From Tetrastigma voinierianum (Eukaryota; Streptophyta; Magnoliopsida; Vitales; Vitaceae), in NCBI GenBank assembly GCA_016808115.1, contig JAEQBH010001842.1, forward strand, positions 62,001 through 126,000: DNA of 64,000 bases. The letters are read 5' to 3'. Below the pieces are notes generated by a model, which saw only the letters and a program-made list of their open reading frames with translations, did not search any database and was not told the origin of the DNA. Shown here in pieces: positions 34,807 through 46,060 of the stretch. Within the stretch, counting starts at the first letter, position 1. Each line of letters opens with the position of its first letter. Made by a program: the position numbers and the translations under genes.

Positions 34807-36249
34807 ATGGCGGCAGTGGTGGCTGAATCCGGGAGAACCCATATTGCATTTCTTCCGAGCCCCGGCATGGGTCATATAATTCCCTTGCTGGTAATGGCCA
34901 AACGCTTGGTGCTCCACCATGGCTTCCACGTCAGCTTCATCTCCATCACTACCGAAGCTTCAGCCGCCCAAACCCAGCTGCTCCGTTCCCCGGACCTTCC
35001 TTCCGGGCTTCACGTCGTCGAACTCCCTCTCGCCGACATGTCCGACATCCTCCACGACGACATGACGATCGTGCACCGGCTGTGTCTCATTGTCCGGGAG
35101 AGCCTCCCCTTCATCAGCTCCGTTCTCCGGCAGAATCCACCTCGAGCTCTCGTACTGGACATTTTCTGCACGGATGCTTTCCAGATTGCAAAAGATCTTT
35201 CCATTCCGACTTACTCCTTCTTCACCGCCTCCACGGCTTTGCTTGCCTTCTCCTTGTACCTTCCGACCATGGACCGTGAGATTGAGGGCGAGTACGTGGA
35301 TCTTCCCAAGCCGGTTCAGGTGCCTGGTTGCGGCGCTATTCGCATCGAGGACCTGATAGACCAGGTCCGGAACCGGAAGATTGACGAGTACAAGTGGTAC
35401 TTGTTGAGCGTCAGCCGGCTGCCCATGGCGGCGGGTATTTTCGTGAACAGTTGGGAGGATCTTGAACCGGTCTGGTTACGAGGTTCGACGGAGAATTCTT
35501 TCTTCCGGCAGATACCGATTCCGCCGGTTCTGCCGATCGGTCCGCTGGTCGAAGAGGACGAACCGCTGACGGACTCCGATAAAGAGTGCATAGCGTGGCT
35601 GGACAAACAGCCGCCGGACTCCGTTCTATTCATATCACTGGGTAGCGGCGGCACGCTCACAACCGCGCAGCTGACCGAGTTGGCATGGGGTTTGGAACTC
35701 AGCCAACAACGATTCATCCTGGTGGTGCGTACGCCAAGCGACGCAAGCGCGTCTGGTGCATTTTTCAACGTGGGGAATGAAGTAGCACTGAAAGCCGAGG
35801 CGTATCTGCCCCAGGGATTCATGGAAAGGACTCGAGAAGTCGGCCTGGTGATCCCGTCGTGGGCCCCACAAGTGGCGGCGCTCCGCCACCCTTCCAGTGG
35901 CGGATTCCTGTCACACTGCGGGTGGAACTCGACCTTGGAGAGCATATACCACGGGGTGCCCATGATCGCGTGGCCGCTGTACGCGGAACAGAAGATGAAC
36001 GCGACGATGCTGGCGGAAGAGGACGCCGGGGTGGCGATACGTCCGGTGATCGGAGCCAGGGAGACGGTGGTGGGAAGGAAGGAGATAGAGAGGGTGGTGA
36101 GGGTGGTGATGGAAGGCGAAGAGGGGAAGGAGATGAGGCGGAGGGCAAGAGAGCTGCAAAGGAGTGCTCGGGCGACACTAAAACCAGGTGGGCCATCTTT
36201 TGAAACCCTTTCGCAAGTGGCTGTGAAATGGACAACAACCGTGCAGTAG
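34807..36249 (+). CDS. UDP-glycosyltransferase, UGT72-like (hydroquinone/monolignol type)
   Basis: This enzyme should move glucose from UDP-glucose to a small phenolic acceptor in the cytosol. The 480-residue length is normal for plant family-1 UGTs and there is no intron. The N-terminal half holds the catalytic His23 in SPGMGHIIPL and its partner Asp118 in ALVLDIFCTDAF. The C-terminal half holds the complete 44-residue PSPG box (352-395), from WAPQ through HCGWNSTLESI to LYAEQ; the closing Gln395 is usual for UDP-glucose users. SPGMGHIIP and LFISLGSGGTL point to UGT72, whose known acceptors are hydroquinone, monolignols and related phenols; the acceptor here is inferred. An in-frame TAA at 34801-34803 fixes the start as this ATG or a later one. 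The gene is far richer in GC than its AT-rich surroundings. It is the only apparently intact gene in the window and has no neighbouring UGT duplicate here. Confidence 0.95.
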   Translation: MAAVVAESGRTHIAFLPSPGMGHIIPLLVMAKRLVLHHGFHVSFISITTEASAAQTQLLRSPDLPSGLHVVELPLADMSDILHDDMTIVHRLCLIVRESLPFISSVLRQNPPRALVLDIFCTDAFQIAKDLSIPTYSFFTASTALLAFSLYLPTMDREIEGEYVDLPKPVQVPGCGAIRIEDLIDQVRNRKIDEYKWYLLSVSRLPMAAGIFVNSWEDLEPVWLRGSTENSFFRQIPIPPVLPIGPLVEEDEPLTDSDKECIAWLDKQPPDSVLFISLGSGGTLTTAQLTELAWGLELSQQRFILVVRTPSDASASGAFFNVGNEVALKAEAYLPQGFMERTREVGLVIPSWAPQVAALRHPSSGGFLSHCGWNSTLESIYHGVPMIAWPLYAEQKMNATMLAEEDAGVAIRPVIGARETVVGRKEIERVVRVVMEGEEGKEMRRRARELQRSARATLKPGGPSFETLSQVAVKWTTTVQ

Positions 36250-36406
36250 TAGCCAGTAGGTCGCTCCATATCTTGTTTGTTTTGTTGTTTGTTTTGTTTG
36301 TGATCGCCTGTGCTTATTTGATCGTATTTGCCTTTTCAAGACAATCGTCATATCATGTTTACTTTCACGTCACAATATGGGGGGTGGCCGTTGTTCCATA
36401 ATAATT

Positions 36407-36412
36407 AATAAA
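36407..36412 (+). terminator. Poly(A) signal candidate of the UGT gene
   Basis: AATAAA about 155 bp after the stop codon, after a T/G-rich stretch (36270-36300) typical of plant 3' untranslated regions. Confidence 0.5.
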
Positions 36413-36419
36413 ATTAGTT

Positions 36420-37015
36420 TGTTTCCTCCCTCGGTCGTTCTACTTTCATTTCAATTTCTCTTCTTCACAAAAACAAACCTTCTTAATTGGTTGTATCATG
36501 TATGTCACGGAAAATGAACTCGAATCTCTTTTAAATTATGTTTTAGATTATCAAGGATAATGAAATTAAAAAATGGGGCCCAACAAGTTGCAGAATGAAA
36601 AAAAAAAAAAAATCTGCCCCGCTGGCAATGGGTCCTACTTTATATTTTTAAATCTACTAAGTAAAAAATCATAATTTATTTTTTTAAATAAAAATCAAAC
36701 TTAGTTTTTTATTAATTATTTTAAATTTTTTATTAAAATTTTATTTTAATTTCTTGTATAGTTAACTCATAAAAATAAATTAGATTTTAATTAAAATATT
36801 TATTATTTTTAATTAAAATAAAAGATAGTTTAGAGGTTTAAATGTTTTATTTTATTTAGAATTTTCAATTCTTTATTTATATGAATTAAAAATTAAAATA
36901 TTTTTTTAACATATTAAAGTTTCTTTTTTTATTTGATAAATAAACATTTTAATTATAATGTAGTAAATTGTTCTCACTCAAAACCTCTCTTTCATTTTGA
37001 AACATTGAGCATTCT
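36420..37015. other. AT-rich intergenic DNA
   Basis: Contains an A-run (36599-36612). No gene seen. Confidence 0.4.
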
Positions 37016-37702
37016 ACTACATCAAGTTAGACATAGTTTCTTAATTTTATTAAAAATTATGGATTAGAATCATTCTTAACATAGAGAACACTATTCTTTT
37101 TAAATAAAGTTAATTTTGTAGGATTTTATTTTTAAATATAATATTTGGAGATAAAATCAAATTTTTAAGAATTCTTGCATTACAATTTAATATAAATTTA
37201 CAATCCCTGTTATAACAAATTCACATTTAAAAGAAAAATAAAAATAAAAAAACTAAAGTTTTATAATTATTATTAGTATTTCTATTGATATTTTTAATAA
37301 AGAAGTTAAAATAATTATATTAATAATAATCCAGTGGTACGTTATGCGTCTATAGTGGTACTTTTAGCTAATAATATTGCTACTTTTAGTTAAGAACAAT
37401 GTTATTAATTGTAGTTTTAATTACTAACATTATTATTAAAAAAATGTTGTTATTTTTACAAAAAAAAAAAAAAAACTTTGTTACAATAATATTATTATCT
37501 AAGTTAGTATATCCAATAATATTATTTGTAGGTTAAAATAATGTATAAATAATATTATTTTTAGGTATATATAACATTTTTTTTTAAAATTTTTAATTTT
37601 TTTGAAAGAATAACATTTTTATTTTAAACTATAAATAATAGTGTTCTCTATTTGAAGAATTATGTTGATCCATATTTTTTAACAAAATTAAGAAGATGTA
37701 GT
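37016..37702. mobile_element. MITE-like element with ~90-bp inverted repeats
   Basis: The left end ACTACATC leads into TTCTTAATTTTATTAAAAAT and TAGAGAACACTATT. The right end carries the same words in inverted complement, closing with GATGTAGT (37695-37702). The ACTACA start resembles CACTA-type ends lacking the first C, but no 3-bp target duplication is clear, so the superfamily is open. The interior is AT-rich with repeated AATAATATTATT words. Confidence 0.6.
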
Positions 37703-38239
37703 CACCACATTTTGGCTATGATGCATTTCTCACTCAAAGGCGAGACTCGTTTTTGTATTTTTAAAAAACTATTTAGAAAACGGTTTAGAGTCGCCACTTA
37801 ATTTTGTTTATTTTTTTAAGAGGAAAAATAAAATAAGAAATAAAAACCTTAATGTGACTCATTTTTTAGAAAATATAAGTCTACAAAACCAAATCCAAAT
37901 TCGGAGGTCATGTTACCTATTGGGATGGTATATAATAGTGAGTCGTAACACCCTTCTAAACTCCTAAGCTAGGTCTCTACTAATCAGATTATGGAAACTG
38001 TGACAATTGAATAATTGACTATGAAAACTAATAATTGACAACAACAATATACAACAGTGCATCAAATATATAGCAAATAATAAGTAAAGTATAAGGGGAA
38101 ATAATATGTACCTTAGTATCGATTCACAAGAGCTATTAATAGTAAACAAGATTAGTGCAAGGACATATATAGAAACACTCATAGTTAGATTATAAAAGCA
38201 ATTTATAAACTAAGTACCAAATTATTTAACAAATGATAT
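37703..38239. repeat. Old dispersed plant repeat, left part
   Basis: The phrases TTTAGAGTCGCCACTTAATT and GGAGGTCATGTTACCTATTG are ones I associate with a widespread, old gypsy-related plant repeat (recalled, not searched). It stops at the 5' LTR at 38240, and its continuation should be the DNA after 47361, because the element between is bounded by a target duplication. Confidence 0.4.
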
Positions 38240-38917
38240 TGATTGGGTTTAAAAAATAGGCGCGCAGGCCCACTTCCCGAGTCGGAGCGGGTTGAAAAAT
38301 GCCATACTTGAGGCCCAGTAAAGTCCAGGCTCCTAGCGGAGGCCCAAAAATAGAGCCAGTTCATCCATCCCGGGACGATAGCGCAGGATATCCCAAGAGC
38401 TCATATCCTATAAATCCAAATCCAAATCAAATCTCCACCCGATAAGGAAGTAGGATAATTCGATACCTTTCTAGTTATAAATCAAATCTCCACCAATAAG
38501 GGAAGTAGAATAATTCTCAATAACTGCTTTCTAGTTATAAATCAAATCTCCACCTATAAGGGAAGTAGGATAATTCTCAATAACTGCTTTCTAGTTATCC
38601 CTTATTAATCTGACAACGATAAGGAAAGAAAATTCCCTATCCAATAAGAGAGAGTCCTTATCACCATCAATTGGGAAAATCCTCCACTATAAATACCAGG
38701 CCACCTCGTCGGTGAAAGGTACGCAGAAAATTCACTCTCTAAGCAGTTGATCTTTTCTTCGTCGGGAAGAGGCGGCTTAGGCATTGGAGGGGCAATGCGA
38801 GATCCCAGTGATCCTCTTTGTTAACTGCTTTTGCGGAGGTCCAGCGTCTAGGCCATTGGCCCGGCCCGACAATTCCCGACACGCTCCGATCCGATTAGAT
38901 TGAAAAAGGCATCATCG
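38240..38917 (+). repeat. 5' LTR of the Tat-clade element
   Basis: About 678 bp. It contains a 57-60-bp internal repeat (AATCAAATCTCCACC, AAGGAAGTAGGATAATTC and CTTTCTAGTTAT, about three times over 38420-38610) that is also in the 3' LTR. A TATAAATA word near 38690 is a likely promoter TATA box. Confidence 0.85.
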
Positions 38918-38918
38918 G

Positions 38919-38926
38919 TTGGCGCC
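38919..38926 (+). other. Primer-binding site candidate
   Basis: TTGGCGCC directly after the 5' LTR. This start is frequent at the tRNA primer site of Tat/Athila-group elements. Confidence 0.6.
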
Positions 38927-39159
38927 TTACAGTAGGAGCAGCCCAGGTTCCCTTTCAAATAAAGTTGATCGATGTGGTGGTATCGACTCGAAATACGGCG
39001 AGGCGCATTGTCACGAGATGCAAGACCCAGCGGCCTTGTGAATGGCAGAGCCTCCTGCGAGCGCCTTTGGAAACTATACTGCGATAACCGCAAACGAGAT
39101 GGAGGCACTCCGTCTGCAATAGCAGCTTGATAGAATTAGAGCGGCTCACGGACGAGGAT

Positions 39160-39960
39160 CTGGCGCCCTTGGGAAGTGCGACGGGCCAGAAGTCAATACC
39201 GCCCCTCGGGAAGGCGGGTGCCTGGGCACTCTGGAGGAGGTAGAAATAGAAGCGAGAATCCAGCCCAGGGCCGGGGCCACGAGGCCTCACGACCCCCGGA
39301 GAGGGCGCGGCGAGCAATACTCGGGGGAACATCGGAAACGATGGCAAACCCCTCAGTGAGGAATGGGAAACGTCGGCAGGACGAGGTTGAGGCGTCAGCA
39401 GGGTTCGGCCACATGAAGGAAGTCGTAAGTAGGAGCTTCGAGACTCATGGACCACAGTGCGGCAAAGCGAGTCCCAGTTCCACGGTAGGAGTGCTACATT
39501 TCCCCATACAGCAAAGTTCGAAGCGCAAATGGGCGTTCCGATGGAACGAAGGATCCTATCGACCATCTTAATACCTATAAGAACCAGATGGAGCTGCATG
39601 GATATCAAGACCCCGTACAGTGCAGAGCCTTTGTTATCACGCTAAAAGGCCCGGCGTTGGCTTAGTTTAATAGGCTCCCACCGACGTCAATCTCTTCATT
39701 TAGAGAGCTCTCCCGCCGCGTGATCTCCTTCATTGGAGCGAGACATACGAGGGAGCTTAGTTATCACTTACTGTCCATAAGGAGAGCCTGAGAAAGCTTT
39801 GAGGTTTTATGTCTAGAGGTTGTAGAGTCATTAAAGTAGATGTTTGAGACGAGAAGTTAGCCATCACGCATTCATCGTAGAGTGGGAGTGCAGTCGAAAA
39901 GACTTAATGTTTTCCATCTCAAAAGAATCCTCGGGCAAGCATGGTGAAGTGCTAAAGTAG
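39160..39960 (+). pseudogene. Gag remnant of the Tat-clade element
   Basis: The clearest patch is 39600-39800, reading GYQDPVQCRAFVITLKGPAL and, after a stop, FNRLPPTSISSFRELS, which matches the Retrotrans_gag family (PF03732) of Tat-like elements. Gag forms the virus-like particle. The upstream open stretch (39176-39571) is Arg/Ser-rich and probably the gag N-terminal part in a shifted frame. A stop replaces the expected Trp just before FNRLPP. Confidence 0.7.
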
Positions 39961-40673
39961 AGAAGTAAATTAACGTGAAGCCCTCATATCGAAGAGTTAT
40001 TCAACACAAGGAGAAAGCGGAATTTCGACAAACGGGACGAAGCCTGGGTACAAAGGCGAGAGAGATCCCCCGAGGAGAGGCGAAGAGCGATCCACGAGGC
40101 GAGGGCATCGAGCGGAAATGCAGGACCACCTCGGCCAGAACTCGACAACGGTATTCACCTGTTGGTTCACCCCACGGCGGTCGCGAATCACGAGATGCTT
40201 GTACGAGTGCAACATGAAAAATTTCTGAGATAGGCGAATCACAGATGAGGGCGAATTGACGAAAGAGATAACACTTGGTATTGTGAGTTCCATAGGGACC
40301 ATGGGCATCGAACGGACGACTGCATACAGCTCAGGAAGGAAATAGAATACCTGATTCGACAGGGTATCTTCGCATGATATAGCCTCTAAGGTCAAGAAGC
40401 GGTAGCGTATACCTCGGCGATGACTGACTCAGCGCTGACGGCCGCGGGAAATCCATGTGATCTCGAGAGGATATGCGGGGAGGTGGGGAGTCGGCTCCGG
40501 CGAAACCATTTGCATAGCATCGGGTTAGGAGGTGATGGGGTGCAGCGGTGTCAAAACTCCTCGACTCACGACAGCCATAACCTTCTCAGTTCGGACCTTG
40601 AGAGTGTCAACACCACTCACGGCTGGCCCTTTGGTGATAAGAGCGGTTGTAGTGCTCGTGCAATCACGGGTCC

Positions 40674-41099
40674 TTGTCGGCCGATGGGAGCTCGGTAGAC
40701 ATCATCTTCGCATCGACTTTTGACAAGATGGGCATCGAATGGAAGAATTTAGAACAGTCAACACCCACCTGCAGTTCTCCTGAGAAAAGTCTTGCCTTTG
40801 GGATCGATACGGTTAGTGCTCGCTTTGGGAGACCCAGTGCGACGACAACATTTGTAAGATTTCTCATAGTAAATGCCCTCTCAGCTTATAACGTGTTATT
40901 AGGCAGACCCTCTCTCTCGAGCGTCATAAAGGTCATCCTTCAGAAACATCACATGGTGATCGAGTTTTTACCCGCAAGGGTAGGAATGGTTCGAGAGACG
41001 ATGCGTGGCCGGGAGCGTTACTTGGCATCAATGAAATGGCGGTCGACAGCATATGCGTGGGCTGACCTCAGCATGCGAGGCGAGGTAAACGCAGCATGA
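40674..41099 (+). pseudogene. Aspartic protease remnant
   Basis: Reads DGSSVDIIFASTFDKMGIEW, with DGSS at the retropepsin active-site position, then FLIVNALSAYNVLLGRPSL, typical of the protease of Tat-like elements. The frame is open for 141 codons but lacks true beginning and end of the polyprotein. Confidence 0.75.
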
Positions 41100-41119
41100 G
41101 CCTCGAGAAGAGCTAGAGC

Positions 41120-41690
41120 CTATCTGATTCAGATGATCACCCTGAACACCTTGCCTAAAGTCGGTTCCAAGCTAGCGAAAGACCTTAGAAGCCTCCTTAT
41201 CCACTTCTTGAAACAGAACAAGGATGTCTTCGCGTGGAAGCAGGAGGACATGGGAGGGATTGACCCCGCAATAATCACTCATAAACTAAACGTCAGTCCA
41301 TCCTTCAAACCGAGTTAGCGAAAAAAAGTTTCGCCTAGAAAGGCAGCGGTGTGAGGGAGATTCGACAAGCTCCTGCAGGCGAGTCTGATTGGAGAAGTGG
41401 GTACCGCCTGAATGGTTGGCCAGCGTGGTACTCGTCAGCGAGCGACAAATGGCGACTGCGCATAGTTCATGGCGTCGTAGAGGCATGCCACTGAGATAGT
41501 TTCCCTCAACCTCAGGTCAACCTCATAGTAGATGCCACAGCTGGCCATGAACTCCTCAGCTTCATGGATGCTTTCTCTGGCTACAACCAAATCAGCATGG
41601 ATCCCGACGACCAAGAAGCCTTGACAACTTTCATCGTGCGCGGATCGATTACGCTAAGGAAGAAGATTGGCTTATGAGCTCGAGTCACGG
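41120..41690 (+). pseudogene. RT beginning, then broken off
   Basis: An open piece (41133-41318) ends with DVFAWKQEDMGGIDPAIITH, the usual lead-in to gypsy RT. After a damaged stretch, 41530-41640 reads VDATAGHELLSFMDAFSGYN, the palm start with a catalytic Asp. RT stops being recognisable after about 41650 and the tandem array follows, so the catalytic YxDD region and everything beyond is gone. Confidence 0.7.
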
Positions 41691-41834
41691 AGAAGTCGCT
41701 ATTTGTAGGGAAGCCAAGGGTGCTCGGGAAGTCGCGCAATCTGTTCCTATTCTCCATAAAACCGCATTAAAGATGCCCACATCTTTCTAAGAGAAGGAAG
41801 TCAAATAGGCCATGTAGCCACGGGCCCACATCGC

Positions 41835-43790
41835 GGGGAGTCCGGCTCGGTTTTCAGAGCTCGGCCTTTCGAAGCGAGGCCGTATAGCGCGAAAGCCCGA
41901 GTTCATCTCGGGCGGATTAGCCACGGAGCCTCAGCGAGCTCATTTTCAGAGCTCATTGCTCGGGGAAAGGCCGTATGGCCATAGAGGCGGTTCGGCTCGA
42001 GCATATTAGCACGGGCCTCAGCGGCTTCGGTTCAAGAGCTTACTTTATGGAACAGGCCATATAGCCCGCAGCTTCCGGTTTAGCTGGCATGTCGCCTACG
42101 AGCCTCGGTAGCTGGTTTAAAAGAGCTGACTACTCGAACAAGGCCATATAGTCGCGAGCCGGTTCGGCTCAGACAAATTGGCGAAGCGGAGACTTCGAGC
42201 TCAGTTTTCAAAAGCTTCGGTGCTCGGGAAAGGCCATATAGCCCTGAGCTAGTTCGGTAAGGCGAGTTAGCCAGCGGGCCTCAATGACTCGATTTTTCAA
42301 AAGCTCATTGCTTTCGAAACAGGCCATATAGCCGCGAAACGATTGGCTTCGAAGCGGTGCCTAAGGAGCCTCGATAGCTGCCGATTTTGGCTTCCAGCGC
42401 CGAGCAAAGGCGCTATAGCATGAGCGGTTCGGCTCAGCGAATTAGCCGCGGGCCTCAGCGGCTTTCGGTTTTCAAGAGCTGGCCCCCGCCGAGCCAAGGC
42501 CGCTTATAGTCGTAGGCGGTGCTTCTGAGCCTGACTTCGGTTTGAAGAAGCTTAAGCTGCTCAACTAGGAGCGCTATAGCGGGAACGATTCGACTCGAGC
42601 GATTAGCCCCGCACGAGCCTCGCGGCTTTCAGTTTTTCAAAACTCAGCTGCTCGAACAAGGCCATATAAGCGCGAGCGATTCGGCTGAGCCGGTCCTTGA
42701 ACTCAGCGGCTTCGATTTGAAGAGCTCGCGCTCCAAACTAGGCCTTGTAGCCCGAAACGGTCCGGCTTCGAGGCGAGATTGTAGCGAGAGCCTTAGTAGC
42801 TTCCGGTTGAAGAGCTCGAAGTAACCGGCTAAGGCCTTGTAGCTCGGGATCGGTTATTTCGAGCGAATTAGCCCGCGGGCCTCGGCGGCTCGGTTTTGAA
42901 AAACCATTTTCGGAAGGCCCGTATAACCATAGAGCGATTCGGCTCGGGCGAGATTAGCCCCGCGGGCCCTCGGCCCGGCTTCGGTTTTCAAGATCTCATT
43001 GCTGAAAAAGGCCATATAACCCGCGAGCGGTTCGGCTGGCGAGATTAGCCCACGGGCCTCGCGGCTCGGTTTTCAAGAGCTTATTTGCTTTCGGGAAAGG
43101 CCATATAGACCTGAGACGGTTGCGTTAGAGCGGTGAGCCTCGGCGGCTCGATTTTCAAGAGCTGTTGCTTAAACGAGCCATATAGCCATGGCCAGATTCG
43201 GCTCGAGGCGGAATTAGCCACGGGCTCGATAGCTGGTTTCGAAGAGCCTGTTGCTCGAGAGCTAAAGGCCTTGTAGCCTAGGAGCCGGTTCGGCTCGGGC
43301 GAATTAGCCACGAACCGCCAGTTTAGTTTCGAAGAGAGGTAAGCTGCCGACTAGGCTTTATAGCCCGGGGAGCGATTGGCCTAGGCGGTTTAGCCTGAAT
43401 CTCGGTAGCTCAATTTGAAGAGCTCGGCTGCCGACTAAAGCCTTGTAGCCCGGGAGCCGGTTCAGCTCGGGCGAGATTAGCCCGCGGGCCTCGGCGGCTC
43501 GGTTTCGAAGAGCTGATTGCACCGACTAAGGCCTTGTAGCCCGAGGAGCCGGCTTCGGCTGGGCAAATTAGCCTGAAGCCTCGGTAGCTGAGTTTTGAAG
43601 AGCTGGCCCCTGGCCCAAGGCCTTGTAGCCAGGGAGCTAGTTCGGCCCAGCCTGATTAGCCGGAGCCTCGGCGGCTCGAGTTTTAGAAGAGCTTCGGCTG
43701 CTTAGCTAAGGCTTTGTAGCCCACGGGGGCCGGTTCGGCCATCTTGGTTGCCGCAGGAACCTCAGCGACTCAATTTTCAGACCGGGATAG
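41835..43790. repeat. Tandem array, ~87-bp unit, about 23 copies
   Basis: A GC-rich unit built of CTCGGCGGCTCGGTTTTCAA, GAGCTCGCTGCTCG, AAGGCCATATAGCCCG and GCGGTTCGGCTCGGGCGA, then ATTAGCC, repeats for nearly 2 kb. The word TT(C/G)(A/C)AAGAGCT marks units at spacings of about 77-97 bp, mostly 85-90. It replaces the rest of pol in this element. Copies differ mainly by small indels. Confidence 0.85.
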
Positions 43791-43989
43791 CTGTGCGGGT
43801 ATAGTAACCCCGCTGGGCGGTCGGTTCGGGCGGGCGGCATAAGGAGCAACGATTAGGGAGTAGCGAGGAAATAGAAAATGGGTATCCATTGAGTTTCAAA
43901 GCCAGGAACGATATTACATATATCCCGGGCTCAAAGCCCAAGGTTTAAAAAAAAAAAGCAAAATTGTACGGGAAACCGATGTCGGGCGC

Positions 43990-46060
43990 GGGATCGAAGC
44001 CGGAAAGAAAAAGAAGGAGCGGACCTCAGTAAGGCGTCTGGCTCTCTAGAGCAAATCTGACATAAAAGGATTCTTTTTGCCTCGTCGTCGGCGGAGATAT
44101 CAAATTAAGGTCGAACTCGGGTGGGGTCGCCGGCCCTCCTGCGGAAAGCGAAGCCATCGGCCCGACTACGCTAAGTGGGGCCTCGTCCACTCCAGGCTTG
44201 CCATCGCTCAGTCCCTGCGGGCAGAGCGGAGCACTGCACGCCTCGGAGGTCCCCTCGCAAGCATGGCACTCATCGGTCGGGCGTTGATAGAGGCTCTCGG
44301 CCTTGGAAGCTTCGCGGCGGGGCTCGGTTTAGCGGCAAGCATTGCGACTCATCTCTAATTAAGCTTCTGACTCTCCCACGACTACATTGCTCATTCGGGC
44401 GGTTGCGGCTCTTCCTAACTACGTAGATCATCCGGGCGGTTTGTGGCTAAATCCATGGCGCACGACTCGTGCAGGCGATCTGCGACCCGTCCACGACCTC
44501 TGAAGCTCGCCTCGGCAACTCTTAAACCTTCTCGAGGGCCTTCTCTTCTCGCCCTCGACCACCTTCATGGCGAGTCAGAAGTATGTCTCGAGGTCGGACT
44601 TGAGCTTCATGGCTTCCTCGGTCATACTTGCATCAGGAGGCTTGCCGGGTTCGGCCGCTGGTGGGAAGCCACTTTTAGGTTTGGCAGGCTCGCGGCTTGG
44701 CATGACCCTGCGTTCGGTGGCCCTTTCACGAGCTCTTCGGATGGTGGCAGCTGCCAATACCGCAAACCGCAGGAGATCAATGCCTGACTTCCGAAACCAA
44801 GATCGAGTATGAGAATAAGGATGTCTGGGAATTCTGAGGAGCGACCTGGAGGATAAACTGAGAAACCTCCCTCAGCAGGCGAGGGCACCAGGCTATCTCG
44901 TCAGAATCCACTGAGGATGGATGAGATCGTGTCGGTACAAGCACAACATTAAGTAAGAATCCTCGTCCCGTCATCTTTGAAATTTGTTCCTCCCAGAGTC
45001 TTCATTATCGCGGAAAGAGGGCTTAGCGCTCTGTGCGGGAGGACTCGAGGCGAGATGGGCATAACCTCAGTGGAGGCTGACAACCCTCAGGAGTCTTTGG
45101 CCTTGGCAGCAGAGGCAAAGCGGGGTTGCGAGCAGCGCTCTTTGGACTTGTGGGAGATGGCGCTTTGCCCTGCGCGGCAGACATGGGGCGGAAGGCAATG
45201 AAGAAGACGTCCCCAACCTCGAGGCCTTAACCCAGGTCTAATGGCTCCTTTCAAGGGAGTCCTAAGGTTTCCGCTTCACACTCCGAGACCTCCGGGACAG
45301 CGTCTCCACCCGAGCTTGAAGCTATCCCTTAGTGGGCTTGACAACGGGAGGCCTATCGTGGGAGAACTTCATAATGGATGGAGGTGAAGGCCTAAGAGTA
45401 GAAGGTCAGGAAGACTTCGAACCTAAGGATCTTGGGTCTTCAGGCGATAAGCTCGAGTAAGCACGCGGAAGACATTTGTGACACCGGCTTCACGACCACG
45501 ATGCCGAGTAAGATCGGGCGAATATGCGAAGGCGCCTGACGATGCAAAGTTAGGGATACCTTATAATCTATGAAAACTAGACCAGGCTAAAGCAAGCAAG
45601 CTCACATAGATTCTGAGTGGTCGGGCAGCGGAGCTGAGTGTGTCTTCTCGGTCGATGGGATCGTACTCCCAAGCTACGTGCTTGCCAAGTAGCGTTCCTT
45701 CCAAAATTTATGGGAAGGCAGGTCAGGGATGATCGGCGGAGGCTGGAGCGCTAGATAAATAAAGGAAGCCCTCAAACCCATTCCGCATGGATGTCGAGGC
45801 GGTATCTTGGGGAGCCTTTAAGCCACTTATCCCTAAAGACAATAACAAGCCCAATTAGAATGCCCGAAATTGGGGCGAAGTTGAGAGGCGAGACGTTGAA
45901 ATGTTCGCAGAGACCACTTTTTATAAAGGGATGCGGGGAGAAACGAGGCCCGGATTCTGAATTACCTCGGCCTGTATCTTAACGCATGAATAACATGGGA
46001 GGTCGATAAGTCAGGGACCAACTTCGAGCAGCCAAGCGGGGGCTGTATCATCTTGAAGAC
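43990..46060 (-). pseudogene. Antisense frame, 'putative gypsy type transposon' (PF04195-like)
   Basis: On the minus strand, about 46010-45640, successive frames read a segment with NFAPISGILIGLVIVFRDKW, then GFEGFLYLSS, then SHKFWKERYL. This resembles the plant domain Pfam calls 'putative gypsy type transposon' (PF04195), often found as an antisense frame downstream of pol in Tat-like elements (recalled, not searched). The rest, down to about 44.0 kb, is fragmentary. Its role is unknown. Many frameshifts and stops are present. Confidence 0.5.

Noticed and set aside
35316..36269. 317-codon open frame on the minus strand across the UGT gene
   Set aside because: It is antisense to a well-supported, conserved coding sequence and arises from its GC-rich codons; no family resemblance.
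38955..39608. 217-codon open frame on the minus strand
   Set aside because: It lies opposite the gag region of the Tat-clade element, and its sequence does not resemble any domain.
41835..43790. Regularly spaced repeats that could recall a CRISPR array
   Set aside because: The units are contiguous without unique spacers, about 87 bp long, and sit inside a plant retrotransposon.
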